A stretch of DNA of 64,000 bases from Apis mellifera. Lineage: Eukaryota; Arthropoda; Insecta; Hymenoptera; Apidae. Each line of letters starts with the position of its first letter. Position 1 is the first letter of the stretch. The translations under genes and the position numbers were made by a program. Shown here one piece after another: positions 39,333 to 52,041 of this stretch. The stretch spans positions 345,001-409,000 of the forward strand of contig NC_037647.1 in NCBI RefSeq assembly GCF_003254395.2, in the 5' to 3' direction. Below the pieces are notes generated by a model. It was not told the origin of the DNA and ran no database searches. It saw nothing but the letters and a program-made list of their open reading frames with translations.

Positions 39333-39796
39333 ATGGCAGATAAAAATATGGTTCAAAACGCAATAAAACCAAAAGAAAATCATGAAGATGATGAAAATGG
39401 ATGGGAAAATGAAGAAAATGACGAAAATTGCAATGATGCTGGTAAATAAAGTATTTTTATATAAAAAAATATATAACACAGAAAATATTTTATTTTATTA
39501 AATACTTCAATTTCTTTTTGTACATTTTTAAGATATTTATTTTATATCTTATATTTTTATATTTAAAAAAATATATATAAATATAATTTTATTAATTAAA
39601 ATATAAATTTTTTAATGTCATAATTTTAGAATTTGAAGCTATAAATGCTCAACTAGATCAGCTTAATTCAGTATTGGATAACCTCGAACAAAAAAATGAC
39701 GATATTCGTGCAGAATTGATTCAATTACTACAATCTAATCGTGAAGCAAGAAAACAATTTCAAGAATTTCAGGATTCTGTAAAACCAAATTTATAA
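39333..39796 (+). CDS. BBLN: Bublin coiled-coil protein (BBLN, C9orf16/UPF0184 family), 2 exons
   Basis: A short coiled-coil protein; the nematode homologue organises intermediate filaments. Exons are 39333-39441 and 39630-39796, giving 91 residues (human about 83). An acidic disordered N-terminus (HEDDENGWENEENDEN) is followed by the conserved coiled coil EFEAINAQLDQLNSVLDNLE and then QKNDDIRAELIQLLQSNREA. Human BBLN has AINSMLDQINSCLDHLEEKND as remembered. The start used is the ATG at 39333; a second in-frame ATG is at 39348. A nine-codon upstream ORF (39304-39333) ends in TAATG, sharing the A with the BBLN start codon. Too short for certainty, but the coiled coil match is distinctive. Confidence 0.86.
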
Positions 39797-41743
39797 TATT
39801 TTATTTTGAACGGGTATATAATTTATACTCTATTCACATATTTTTCTATAAATATATTATATTAATATACTTTATTAATATTTATATTATATATGCTATA
39901 TTGAAATATTAAAATTTTTATAGTATTTTAAATTACAATAAAATTTAAAAAATTTTTTATTATTTCAGATAATAATAATATATTGTAAATATATTAAATA
40001 ATAAAACAATATAATAGTATATATATATTGTACAGTATATTACAATATATTACAGTAAAATGTGCCAATATCTAAAAATGGAACATTCCTGAATTAAAAT
40101 TTATATATGTAAATTTTTATGTTCTTTATAAAATATACATTAATATTTATTATGTATATATGATATTGTATATATAATATATAATTTAAATTATATATTT
40201 ATTATAATTTAATTATAATTATATTATCAATAGAATTCTATAAAAATTTCTGAATTAAAATTTTGAATTAGAAATATATTATATTCGTTTGATTAAATAT
40301 ATAATAGTAATAATAAATATATAATCATAAATGATGAAGTAAAATCTCATGTTCTATTAATTCAATTAATTCATTTAATTTAATATTAGCATGATATAGT
40401 ATTATTTTGAGCATTTTCTTGTTTTAATAATATCACATTAAAATTACATAATACATATAATATAAGAAATTTTTTTTTTTAATATTCATACTTAATATCA
40501 TTTTTAAATTTATATTGAATATAGATTTATCTGAATATAGATTTGATTTGATCTATTTTTTATAAAAAATATTCAATTTCATTATTGATGTATATTATAT
40601 TATTTTTGTTATTATTAAAAACATATGTACTTTTTTTAATATAAAATTTTGTTTAAAACATAACGTTTTCTTATGTTAATATAAATTAAATGAAAGAAAA
40701 GTATGAAAGAAAGATAAATAAAAATAAAGAGAAAGAATATTACCTGTTTTTTTTCCTATAATGTAAAAGTTTTATGTTATCGATAAATTTAGAATATATT
40801 TTTATAGCTAATGCTATATTTGTTAATGAACCTAAAATTAGAATATTTTATTACAATTTTATTTAAAATATATATTTTAATTTGTTTATGTCTACATATG
40901 TATCATATACATATCCAAATCCATTAATATCATGATATTAATTTTAAATTAAGATCTATTTTTTTCTAACATTTTAAATACAAAATAAAGTTGTATCTTA
41001 AAAAAATAAAAAATATAAAAAATTTAATATTTTATTAAATTTAAACATATTATTTAAAAAATTAAAATTTATATTTGTTTAGAAACATCTAAAGATTTTT
41101 TTCTGTAAACATCTAAATATATTTTTATTGTTTACAATCATGCTATTATTAACATAAATAATTATTTTAATTTGAACTTTTTTTTGTTTATAAACAACAA
41201 TTAACATTATTAATAATAAATTATCTATGCCAACATCATAATTAATAATAAAAAATCTATTTTCTGTCCTTTTAAATTAAATTATTATTTTATAGAATTT
41301 ATTAATTTATTATTATATAATTAATATTTATTATCATATAATATAATTTACTAATATACTAATTATTTTTATACTTATTATATAAAATATATATATTAAA
41401 TTAGGTTATTACACACACATATAAATAATTTTTTATATAAAAAAATTTAAATAAAAAAATTAATTATTCTCAATTTAATAATTGATATTATTAATATTTA
41501 ATAATTAAATAATATTAAAATTTATTAATACATTTTAATTAATATGTTTTAATTAGCATTACATGAATAATTATATATATAAAATAATAAAAAGATATAG
41601 AAATTATAAAAATTATTATTATTCATATGTTTCATATAAATCTGATATATTTTAATTCATTATTATAAATCTACAAAATGTAGAATTATAAATAATTGTA
41701 CATAAATTTACATTATTATAATAAATAAATGAATATCAGTATT

Positions 41744-41747
<4 letters not shown>

Positions 41748-41782
<35 letters not shown>
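41748..41782. repeat. (TA)n microsatellite
   Basis: A TA dinucleotide run in the intergenic region before KAP3. Confidence 0.85.
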
Positions 41783-41786
<4 letters not shown>

Positions 41787-42045
41787 TATTAAAGCTTTAT
41801 AAAGTTCTATATTAAAATTCTTAAAATATTATTATATTAAAATATTAAAATAATGCAAATACATAAATGATTTAAATTGTAATTTTGAACGAAATAAATT
41901 TTAATTATTAAAGTTATATTAATTCTTTAATTCTAAATTACAAATAGATTATATTATGTTATTAAATATTGATAACATTTCTAATGTTCTTCTTAATAAC
42001 TAATAAATATTAAGTATAGATTTTGAAAATATTTTAAACTGCGAC

Positions 42046-42054
42046 AGATGGCGC
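42046..42054 (+). promoter_or_regulatory. CTCF-like motif AGATGGCGC upstream of KAP3
   Basis: ACAGATGGCGCTA stands out in an AT-rich background about 180 bases before the KAP3 ATG. It fits the core of the insect CTCF motif (AGRTGGCGC-like). Function is inferred from the motif only. Confidence 0.35.
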
Positions 42055-42225
42055 TATTTTAAACCAAAAAAATATGGTATAAGAAAGAGGAATAATAGGG
42101 CGACGAACATTCTAAACAACTATAAATAGTAATTATATCGTTGATCTTTTTTTTTATGAAGATGAAATAATTATTAATAAATTGGCAAGACAATATTATA
42201 ATACAATATTAAATAAGATATTAAA

Positions 42226-45200
42226 ATGGATGAGGCAAAGTTTTTAAAACGGTAAACATTTTATTATGTCATTATTTTATTAATTATGTATTATAACTTA
42301 TGTATTATAATTATTTTAATAATCTATTCTATAATCTATTCTATAATATTTTGATATTAAAATAAATTTCATATTTAAATTTTTCTTTATTTATGCTTAA
42401 TATTTTGTATCTCCTTCTTAATTAATAATAAATAATTTAATAAATAAATTTTTTGTTTTTAGGAAAGTAAGATCTGGTACTTTGGATGTACATCCAACAG
42501 AAAAAGCTTTAGTAGTAAACTATGATGTTGAAGCATTAATCTTGGGTGAATTAGGAGATCCAATGTTAGGTGATCGTAAAGTAAGATTTATTTTTAATAT
42601 TCATTATTGATTACTACACTGATAGTGTGAGTATAAATAAAATTTGTTTATAGGAATGTCAAAAAATAATTCGACTAAAAAGTTTAAATGCAGATACAAA
42701 TGTATCACTTTTAGCTAAAGAAGTGATAGAAAAATGTTCTTTAATACATGAATCAAAACTTCGTGAAGTAGAACAATTGATTTATTATCTTCAAAATCGT
42801 AAAACAAGTGATAGTTGTACAAGTAAATAATATATATAAATGTAGAATTATTTTGGTATATTAATTATTTCTTTCAGTATATATAGATTTTATTTTAGGC
42901 AATGATAATACTCAACCTTTAAGACCAACATCATCAAATTCAATATCTACGGATAATGGTGAAATAGAACGTGCTGTTATTAGTAATGTTGATAATTATA
43001 TTGAATTGTTATATGAAGAAATACCAGGAAAAATTAAAGGTTCATCACTAATTTTACAGTTAGCAAGAGTACCTGATAATCTTCATGAGTTAACAAAAAA
43101 TGGTAATAAATATTATTATACAATACACAGTAGTATATTAATTACTTATTTATATATTTATTTTATCATAAATAATTAATATTTAATTTTTTTTAGAATC
43201 TTTATTAAGTGCTTTAGCCAGAGTTTTAAGAGAAGATTGGAGACGTAGCATAGAATTATCTACAAATATTATATATATTTTTTTTTGTTTTTCAACATAT
43301 AGTCAATTTCACAATATTGTTCTTGAATATAGAGTAAGTATTATAAAATTAAGTAAAATAAATAAAATCGAGAAAAAATTTTGAATATATAATATATATA
43401 ATAATTAATATTAATATAATATATAGTAATTAATTATATATATAATATATAATTATATATATAATAATAAATTATTTTATATTTAGATTGGATCTTTATG
43501 TATGGATATAATCGATTTTGAATTATGTCGATATGATCAATGGAAAGAAGATATGGAAAAACGTAGACGTCATTTTGAAAATACTACAGGATTAACATTT
43601 TTTTCAAGTGGAAATGATAATTCTGACAAAAAAATAAAAATTGTTGATGATATTTGGAATACAGATGGTCCTTTAGATTATGAAATTAAAAAAAGATCCA
43701 ATGAAATAACTATTACTGAAAATGATGTAAAAAAATTAAAAGAAGAATTTGAAAAAAATAGAAAAAAATTTAAAAGTTTAATAAAAAAACAAGAACAATT
43801 ATTACGAGGTTGGTAATTTTATATTTTATTGTTATTAATATTTTAATCATTGTATAAAAATTTGTTACAGTTGCATTTTATTTATTGTTAAATATCGCTG
43901 AAAATATGGAAGTTGAAAGAAAAATGCGCAAGAAAAACGTAATTGGAATGCTCATCAAAACATTAGATAGAACAAATATTGATCTATTAATACTTGTCAT
44001 TGCATTTCTAAAAAAATTATCAATATTTCGTGAGAATAAAGATCTCATGGTGAAATTTACAATCTAAAACATATAAAATATATATATATATTTATTTATT
44101 TATTTATTTATTTATAATTTATATATGGTTTTTTAGGCTGAGGAAAGTATTATTGAAAAGATACCAAGACTTCTTCAAAGTAATAATGCAGATCTTATTC
44201 TTAGTACTTTAAAATTATTATTTAATCTTTCTTTTGATGCAAAGCTTAGAGCTAAAATGATAAGAGTTGGATTATTACCAAAATTAATTAAATTACTTGG
44301 TCAAAGTGATATCAAAAATAAAACAATTATTTTGGGTTTACTGTATCATGCTAGTATGGATGACAAAGTAAAAACTATGTTTACGAATACAGAATGCATC
44401 CAAATGGTAAATAATAAAATAATTTGTATAACTATAAATAATATATAATATTTAAATGTTAAAATGGTTAAATATTTTCAAGATAACAAATATGATTGTA
44501 AATTCTGAAGATGATCAACCAAAACTAGAACTAATAGCACTTGGTATAAATTTGGCAATTAACAATAAAAATGCACAACTTATGATAGAAAGTAATCGTT
44601 TACAAGGTCTTATAAAAAAAGCATTTCAAACTCAAGATCCTTTAATAATGAAAATGATTCGAAATATTTCTCAACATGATTTAGCAAAAGAAAACTTTGT
44701 TGTAAGTAATTAATTAAAATAATATATAAAATTATTTTCTTAATAAAAATAATAAAGAGTTTTAATTATTGTTAGGAATTTGTGGGTGATTTTGCTATGG
44801 CTTTAAATCAATCAGATTCTCAAGATTTTGTGCTTGAAGTTATAGGTGTATTAGGTAATTTAGAATTACATGACTTGGATTATTCACAAATACTTCATCG
44901 ATGTGATTTAATACCATGGATACGTAATAATCTTGTTCCAGGTTAAACATTTTTATATTTAAATTTTTATATTTAAATACAAAATTTATTTTCTTTATAC
45001 ACAATTCTTTTTCATTTAGGTAAAGCACCAGATGATCTAGTACTTGAAATTGTAATATTTTTGGGTACTGCAGCATTTGACGAAGATTGTGCACGTTTAT
45101 TATGCAAAGCTGATATATTGCTTTCTCTTATTGAACTTCTTAAAGGTTTGTATATTATAAGAAATATTAATATTATTTTCTAATAATTTTAATAATTTTT

Positions 45201-46242
45201 GTAGCAAAACAAGAAGATGATGAAATAGTTTTACAAATAATTTATGTTTTTTATCAAATATCTAAACATGATTCAACAAGAGATTATTTAATACGCGAGA
45301 CTGGTAATGGTAATAATCAATCTTTATGCTTTATTAGTAAAATATAATGTTTCTAAAATGCATAAAAAATGAAAAATTTTTCATATTTTATGTTTTTAAA
45401 ATATTTTTGTTATTTACAGAAGCACCTGGATATCTAATAGATCTTATGCATGATAAAAATGCAGCAATTAGAAAAGTATGTGATGCATGTTTAGATGTAA
45501 TAGCAGTAAGTATATTTTTAAAATATACTTAATCTTTTACAATTTACAATTATTTTACATTATTTTAGATAATAAATAAATTTATTTTATAAATTTCTAG
45601 ATATGTGATAAAAATTGGGCAGCTCGCATAAAAGTAGAAAAATTTAGATCACATAATCAACAATGGTTGGAAATGGTAGAATCTATAACAAATGATAGTA
45701 ATAATCATTTATTACCAGAAGAAGATGATAATCTTTCACCATTTATGAATAGTGATCTTTTAAAACATACAATGCTCTTTCCTTCTGGTAAATTATTTTT
45801 ATATTGTTATATTTATTTTATTTTATATATTTCATCCAAAAAATAATCTGAAATCTGCTGATTATAAATTTAACATTTTTAACAGGCAATGTGACATCAT
45901 TTAACGTAGATGATCGATTTTCTGTCATGAAAAATTCTTCAGAATCTTCTGAAAATCAAAGTCGTCCAGTTAGTAGGTAAGTTTTATATATATTTACATT
46001 CGAAAATTAAAAAAAAATTAAATAAATTGGTATTATTAATATTAATAATAATACGAAATTAAACAATAATATTACATATTTTATTTTATTACATATATTT
46101 TAGGTATAAAGATTTTGATGATATAGGTGAATTTATGGCACGTTCTAAGTCTCGTATGTCTGTTAGTTCTGGTATTGATGATCTTTATTATAATTCCAAA
46201 ATTAAATTTCCAGAATCAGATAGTTCACATGTATTAATATAA
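42226..46242 (+). CDS. Kap3: Kinesin-associated protein 3 (KAP3), 16 exons
   Basis: The non-motor adaptor of heterotrimeric kinesin-2, which drives anterograde ciliary and axonal transport. Exons start at 42226, 42463, 42654, 42899, 43197, 43487, 43871, 44137, 44483, 44776, 45020, 45205, 45420, 45601, 45886 and 46104. Every junction keeps phase, giving 845 residues (human 792). The N-terminal segment LDVHPTEKALVVNYDVEALI is diagnostic. Armadillo-type repeats run through most of the protein, with FLKKLSIFRENKDLM, LMKMIRNISQHD-type (LIMKMIRNISQHDLAKENF) and YLIDLMHDKNAAIRKVCD. The C-terminal tail after QQWLEMVES is divergent and short. The exon 7 donor is GTGAAA. Coding density is high and the introns small, as expected for a housekeeping gene. 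Confidence 0.96.
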
Positions 46243-47556
46243 AAGTTAATACAAAAGGTATTTAGATATATAAATATAATATTATATAGAATTATAATTC
46301 ATACGTAAAAATATGTTAAAATACAATATCTATTATCATAATTATTTATTTATTATAATTTTAAATAATACAAGTTTTAAATATTAATATAATAATTTAA
46401 TTTAATTAAGTTTTTCATTTTAGGTAATGCACTATACATGATTAGAACAGCAAAATTAATGCATGTAATAACTTTTACATAATTTATTATATATATATTT
46501 ATCTATGGAAAAGAAATTAGAAAGCTTTAAAATATGTGTATATGATAAATTATTTTGATCTTACAATATATATTTTTTTTATAAATTAATTTAATTTACA
46601 TATATAAAAATTTCGTTTAAACTAATTTTTATAGTCTTATTAAATAGTTAATATAGTTAATAATATGATATATACAAAATATATACAAAATGATAAAAAA
46701 AAAGGTTTATAATTTTTTAAATAAATAGATTCATCAAATAAAAAAAAAAGTTTTAAGAAACGTGAATTAATAAATTAATATTTTAAAGTTATTAAATAAT
46801 TTTTATTTTTATTAAAATGAGTAATTTATTTATTGTTGGAATAATTTTCTGATGCGAAAATGTCATCTATGTATAAAACTGAAGGAAGTCAATAGAAAAG
46901 TTTCTGCAACTAGAAAACATAATAAGATAATTCATTATTTATAGATAGCTAATTTTTCGAAACAAATTGCTTTAATTAAAGAAAAAATTATTTATAATTT
47001 TGAAAATATTAATTTTTCAATCCATATATATATATATACTAGAATTTTTGCTTTATTTTATTTAATAAAAATTATGAATCCTCTTTTTTTATCATTATAT
47101 ATCTTATATTATATTATATCTTATATTATATTATATTTATATGTTTAATATAATTTTAATATGTAACAATAGTTTTAGTATAATATGGTACTACATTGAA
47201 AAATGTTTCTTATAGCATTTATTATAGTATTTAATAACAAAAAAATTGATAAACAACAAAAAGAAACAAAAAAAAAAAAATAAAATCCATAGCCAAGTTA
47301 ATAATTTATAAAAATTTATTTTATATTAAGCTAGTTTATAAAATTAAATTTTTATTTATTTTATTACTACTATACATTCCTTTATTTTAAAATTTTAAGT
47401 ATTGAAAATTGATGTAAAGTAATATTGATAAAAAATAATCTTATATTTATGCATTTTTCATTTTAATATATAATTTATAAATTATTATTAAATATATTTT
47501 ACTTTTTTTTTATAAAATTAACTAATATTTATCATCAATTATAATAAAATTTATAA
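46243..47556. other. Convergent 3' region between KAP3 and RPP40
   Basis: KAP3 and RPP40 are transcribed towards each other, so this AT-rich stretch holds both 3' untranslated regions. No exon-like sequence was recognised. Confidence 0.6.
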
Positions 47557-50500
47557 TTATTGAAAAATTCTTGGTTTATTATTCGAACTTAAACTTTTAT
47601 AAATAATAGAATGAGCATTTGGTCTAAATACAATAGTATAACTATTGTCACCATCAGTATAAAATGTATGTTCTTTTAAATCCCAACTAACAGGACTATC
47701 TAGAAATCCTTGAACATGTAAAGCAGTCCATGGTAAAGTATTTTTTGTTGATATGTATTCATTCATAGCGTTATATAAATTTTTTATCTGATTTCTTGTA
47801 AAAAAACCAGTCCATTGTAAATATTGTACTTGACCAACATTCATAGATGGAAGTGGACATTTATATGTATTTATATAATCATTTTCTATATTATTTTTTC
47901 TTAAAAAAAAAAAAAAGAAAAAGTTTAAATTATTATTATTATATTACAAGATTAAAATATTATATTATATTAACAATTAAATTATTATTTAGATTCATAT
48001 TTGTATCATACATACAAATCACCACATATAGTAAAAACTCCAAGCCATTCAAAAAATTTATCATTATCGGATTCATTAGAAATTATTGGTATTGATAAAG
48101 AATATTCAGTTCTTTGTAAAAAAACTTGTTGACAAAGAAATACACTATATTTACGTTTGTGAAACCATGCTGCTACAGATGATGGGCACACATTTTCTTC
48201 TAAAAATATATAAATAAAATAAAATTTCATAAAAATAAATAAGATAAAAAATAAAAAATAAAAAATAAAAAATTTACCTGATGGATTCCATGAAATAATT
48301 ATATTAAATTTTTTATCCAAATGCTTCTTCAATGATGTTTGAACATGTTCATAATTTTTCTTACCAGATGTAAAATTTTCAGATTTCAAATCAATTATTA
48401 TGACTTTTGATTTATGTTACCAATAAAAAAAATAAAGAAAAATATATAATAAGTTTAAATATTAATAAGTTTAAATCTAAATTATTAAAAATTATAATCA
48501 ATATTTTTTTTATTAGAAACTAACAAATATATTAAATACATATCAATATTATTCATAATAATATTATAATTTGTACATAATTATAATTATATATCATTAT
48601 TTTATTATATTATATCATTTTTCATTTATTATATCATTTTATTTGCTTTAGTTATATAATATATATTTTCGTAAAAATTATATGTATATATATATATACA
48701 TATATATATAATTTTTAATTAAGTTTATTATGCAAAAGATAAACTTGGACTTGTATCTAAATTTATATTAGTATTTTTTAATTCTTTCCTAAAATTGTTT
48801 AATTCTATAGGAGATATTCCTTGCCAATTTTCTAATTCTGATAGATGATATAAATTATCACAATAATGCATTAATAACTGTATAGTATTCATTGATAAAT
48901 CGTGACTATATAATATTTTGAGCTCTTCTAATTTATGCATTGAATTTTGTGAAAATATCTTTCTTATTGTTTCATCTCCAATACCAGTTGATGAACCCAA
49001 CTGAATAAATTTAATATTTTTACAATGAGAAAGTAAAAACTCTAGATGCATACTTGCACATTCTACAACACATTTGATTCTTTCTAAATATTGAAATGGT
49101 GGGATTGTAAATTGTCGTGGATATATTGGTACTTGCTCTAAGAATTCACAATTATAAAAAACTAGATTTTTTATGTCTGGACAATATTAAGTTATAGATA
49201 TAAGTGCATTTAAGTCAATTCCATCTACATGTTCCAAATGTAGACTTCTAATTGTAGTACCTTTTATTTCTAATAGTGTTTTTATTCCATGAATATAGAA
49301 ATCACAAGACAAAAGTTTTAATTCTTTTAAATAATTCAGAGCAGTTAAGATTGTAAAATCCATAATTCCATCATCACATAATATACAAAGACTTGTTATA
49401 TATGGGCACATATCAATTAAAAGATATAAATGTTCCATATTGAAATTTCGACTTTCAAATATTCTTATATAAAAAGAAGTTGTAATATCTTTTTCATGAA
49501 TATGTTCTAAAACATATCCAAATTCATCACATCTACCAATATCTTCAATATTTAAATGTTTTGTAAAAAGATTTGCATAACCAGATATAGTCATAGAAGT
49601 TTTATATAATTTAATTTGTTTTAAATATTTGCATGACAATAAAGGCTGAACACTGCGTTCTGTTACTGATCTAGATGCAGTTACATCTAATTTTCGTAAT
49701 TTTTTACAGTTTTGAGTTAAAGCTGCTATAATATTATCCGTGCAATCAAAACATAAAATAAAACATATTAAATTTGGCATAGCAGTTACACCATTAATAA
49801 TAATTTTTTCAATATCAGATGTTCTCCAACCTGTTGATCCTGAACCTAAATCTAAAACTTCAAGTCCAATCATATCAGGTAATTTAGTATAAAGAATATG
49901 GCGCATAATCTTAGGCCAAGAAGAAAATTCAATTTTTTTTAAATGTGTATCTATAACCACTTCTGTTAAATGAAGAGCAACTGTCATTTCTGATAAAAAA
50001 GTTGTAGTTAAAGCATAATCATTATATGTACCTTTAGTTTCTTTAATTAAATTAACAACAGCAGTTAATACTGTTCTAAACATTTTATCATATAAATGTT
50101 GAGGAACATTATAACTTAATAAATGTTTCATAAATTCTAACATTGATTGTAATTTAGTATGTCCATACGTTGGATTAGTTTTAGAAATCATATAAATATA
50201 TTTTGTCAAGTATTTACCAAAAACAATTACAAATTCTCCAATAGAATATAATGCTAGATCCACTAACGTATATACTTGGTGCTTTCTTGGCATTTTGAGG
50301 CATTACTTTTTCTCTTAGAACTTACCATAACGTGTATGCATTTTACGATCGAAAAAAGAAACTTTGCCTTCTAATCCCAATTTTTGAAAATCTTCTGTTA
50401 ATAATGATAATATTAAATGTCCAGATGGAGTAATAGCAACTGAATTGTCTAAATCTATTTTATTTTCTATAGTTAAAAGTGTTAGTTCTCCTAAAAAATT

Positions 50501-50991
50501 TATAAAAATGTATAATATGATATATTTATTTTTTTTAAATAAGATTTTAAAGAAAAAATATATTTTTTTCAATTAAATTTAATTCTTAAATAATCAATAA
50601 ATATAAAAAAAATATTAATATATATCACTTACCTTTCTTCACGAATGCTTCTATAAATTCTTTATTTATTAATTCAGATACATTTAAATTATTAATTCGA
50701 TAATAATCACTATCTTCAAAAATACAAGTTCGCAATTCATTAGGAATTCTAATTGTATCAGGAAGTATCAAAGATATCTGGCACAAAACCAATAATTGTA
50801 AATTACGTAAAAATTTCTTAAAGCATTATTTTCATGAAATTAAAATTATTAAAAATTAATTCTTTACATACAGAATGGTTAAAATAATGTGATTTGATTA
50901 TATTCGGTATATCAGTTTTCTTGAAATCTTTTTCTTCAATCGAAAAATAATGTTGAGGTGTTTTGAAATTCCATATTTCTGGATTAAGCAT
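47557..50991 (-). CDS. RPP40: Ribonuclease P/MRP subunit p40 (RPP40), 6 exons
   Basis: A protein subunit of RNase P, which trims tRNA 5' leaders, and of RNase MRP. Exons are 50872-50991, 50633-50777, 50326-50490, 48278-48403, 48016-48199 and 47557-47899, giving 360 residues against 363 in human. Family landmarks as remembered are found in each exon: FIEAFVKKG (human FISTFIKKG), LDNSVAITPSGHLILSL (DEDNTVALLPNGKLILSL), VIIIDLKSENF, FFEWLGVF and ALHVQGFLDSPVSWDLKEHTF (shown here in part). Exon 3 ends with G and exon 4 supplies TC, restoring a valine exactly where the family needs it. The 1.9 kb intron 3 contains a complete LRR reading frame on the same strand. The exon 6 acceptor follows an almost pure T tract. 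Confidence 0.93.
48728..50293 (-). CDS. Leucine-rich-repeat protein nested in RPP40 intron 3, in-frame TAA
   Basis: An intronless frame of 521 codons interrupted by a single TAA at 49187-49189 (codon 369). The same frame continues after the stop with typical LRR text, CPDIKNLVFYNCEFLEQVP, and ends at 48728. Repeats such as LEVLDLGSGSTGW, CKKLRKLDVTASRSVTERSV and LKELKLLSCDFYIHGI give an irregular ribonuclease-inhibitor-like pattern, as in F-box/LRR or insect-specific LRR proteins; no F-box was identified. The start used is MPRKHQVYTLVDLAL. The ATG lies 32 bases after the RPP40 exon 3 donor, so transcription must begin within RPP40 or by retention of its intron. CAA to TAA would explain the stop. 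It may be a young pseudogene, a nonsense allele or a sequence error. No partner or function is known. Confidence 0.6.
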
Positions 50992-51687
50992 TTTAATAAT
51001 ATTATTAAAAGATATAAATATCTTTACTCTTATAATGTTCTTATGTTATTTTCTTATAATGTATTATACAATATAGAATGCTATGATATGATTGATTATA
51101 TAGATGTAATACTATTAACTGTATATATATTACGTATATTTTATTTCTTGGTTTATAAGATGCATAATAATTAAATATATATAATTAAATTATATAATTA
51201 TAATTAAAAATTTATTTAAAATAAATTAAATCAATATTGGAATAAAAATAATTTCTTAAAATTAATAATATTCATTATTGGCATTACTAGAAAAAAATTT
51301 TATCAATCAACTTAATAATTTTAAAAATATTATTTAATGATATTTATTTTAAATTTTATTAATATTTTTATTATTCTGTTATAATAAATTTATACATTAT
51401 CTAAGAAATATATATTTACTAGGAATAATATCTTACTATTATATATATTATATATATATTATATATATATTATAGTATTATATTATATAGTTATATTATA
51501 TTTTAAATATTTAATATATTATATTATTTTTAAATATTATATATTGTATTATATATTGATACTTTTTAAAGCTGTAAGGATATATTAAACTATTTTATAA
51601 TAAAATAATTTTTATATATCATATAATTTTATTTAATTATCACAAATTAAATAAAAAATATATATTATCATAGAAATAAACTCATAA
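50992..51687. other. AT-rich spacer between RPP40 and tRNA-Met
   Basis: RPP40 promoter side. It contains many TATATA runs and no coding sequence that I can recognise. The open frame antisense to RPP40 exon 1 (from 50950) is treated as chance. Confidence 0.55.
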
Positions 51688-51760
51688 GCCTCGGTAGCGC
51701 AGTAGGTAGCGCGTAAGTCTCATAATCTTAAGGTCGTGAGTTCGATCCTCACCCGGGGCA
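51688..51760 (+). tRNA. trnM-CAU: tRNA-Met (elongator type), anticodon CAT
   Basis: 73 bases fold into a full cloverleaf. The acceptor stem GCCTCGG pairs with CCGGGGC (one T-G pair), with discriminator A. The D arm has TAGCGCAGTAGG, which is also the pol III A box. The anticodon CAT is at 51721-51723 in the loop CTCATAA. The T arm has GAGTTCGATCCTC (B box). Sequence and D arm match eukaryotic elongator tRNA-Met, not the initiator. There is no intron, and CCA is not encoded. A T6 run at 51767-51772 can serve as the pol III terminator. Confidence 0.97.
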
Positions 51761-51766
51761 ACCTAA

Positions 51767-51772
51767 TTTTTT
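51767..51772 (+). terminator. Pol III T-run terminator of tRNA-Met
   Basis: Six consecutive T residues begin seven bases after the tRNA 3' end. Confidence 0.6.
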
Positions 51773-52041
51773 ATTATATAAATATTATTTATTATAAATA
51801 ATAAATACTAATATAATTTATTATATTTTTGTTTATTAAGTTTTATTATTATATTATTAATGCTTATAATTTATTAAAATAATCAATATTGAAATAAAAA
51901 AATAAAAATACGATAAAGATTAAATATATATTTAATTTATTAAAAAAAAAAAAAAAAGATTTATGATTATATATTATAAATATAGCGATATATTTATATT
52001 TTTTTCATTATATTCAAATATAAATTCAAAAATAAAATTAT

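Larger units (their letters stand above)
39797..42225. other. AT-rich intergenic region upstream of KAP3
   Basis: Mostly A/T runs, with a TA microsatellite at 41748-41782. Only the last 180 bases before KAP3 are of mixed composition and include the candidate insulator-type motif at 42046. No coding exon was recognised. Confidence 0.55.

Noticed and set aside
42899..43333. Alternative KAP3 acceptor at CTTTCAG (42887)
   Set aside because: Using it would add TATATATAG with a stop in frame. The AG at 42897-42898 keeps phase and the conserved text.
50950..51174. Plus-strand frame overlapping RPP40 exon 1
   Set aside because: It is antisense to a well-supported coding exon and has no recognisable content.
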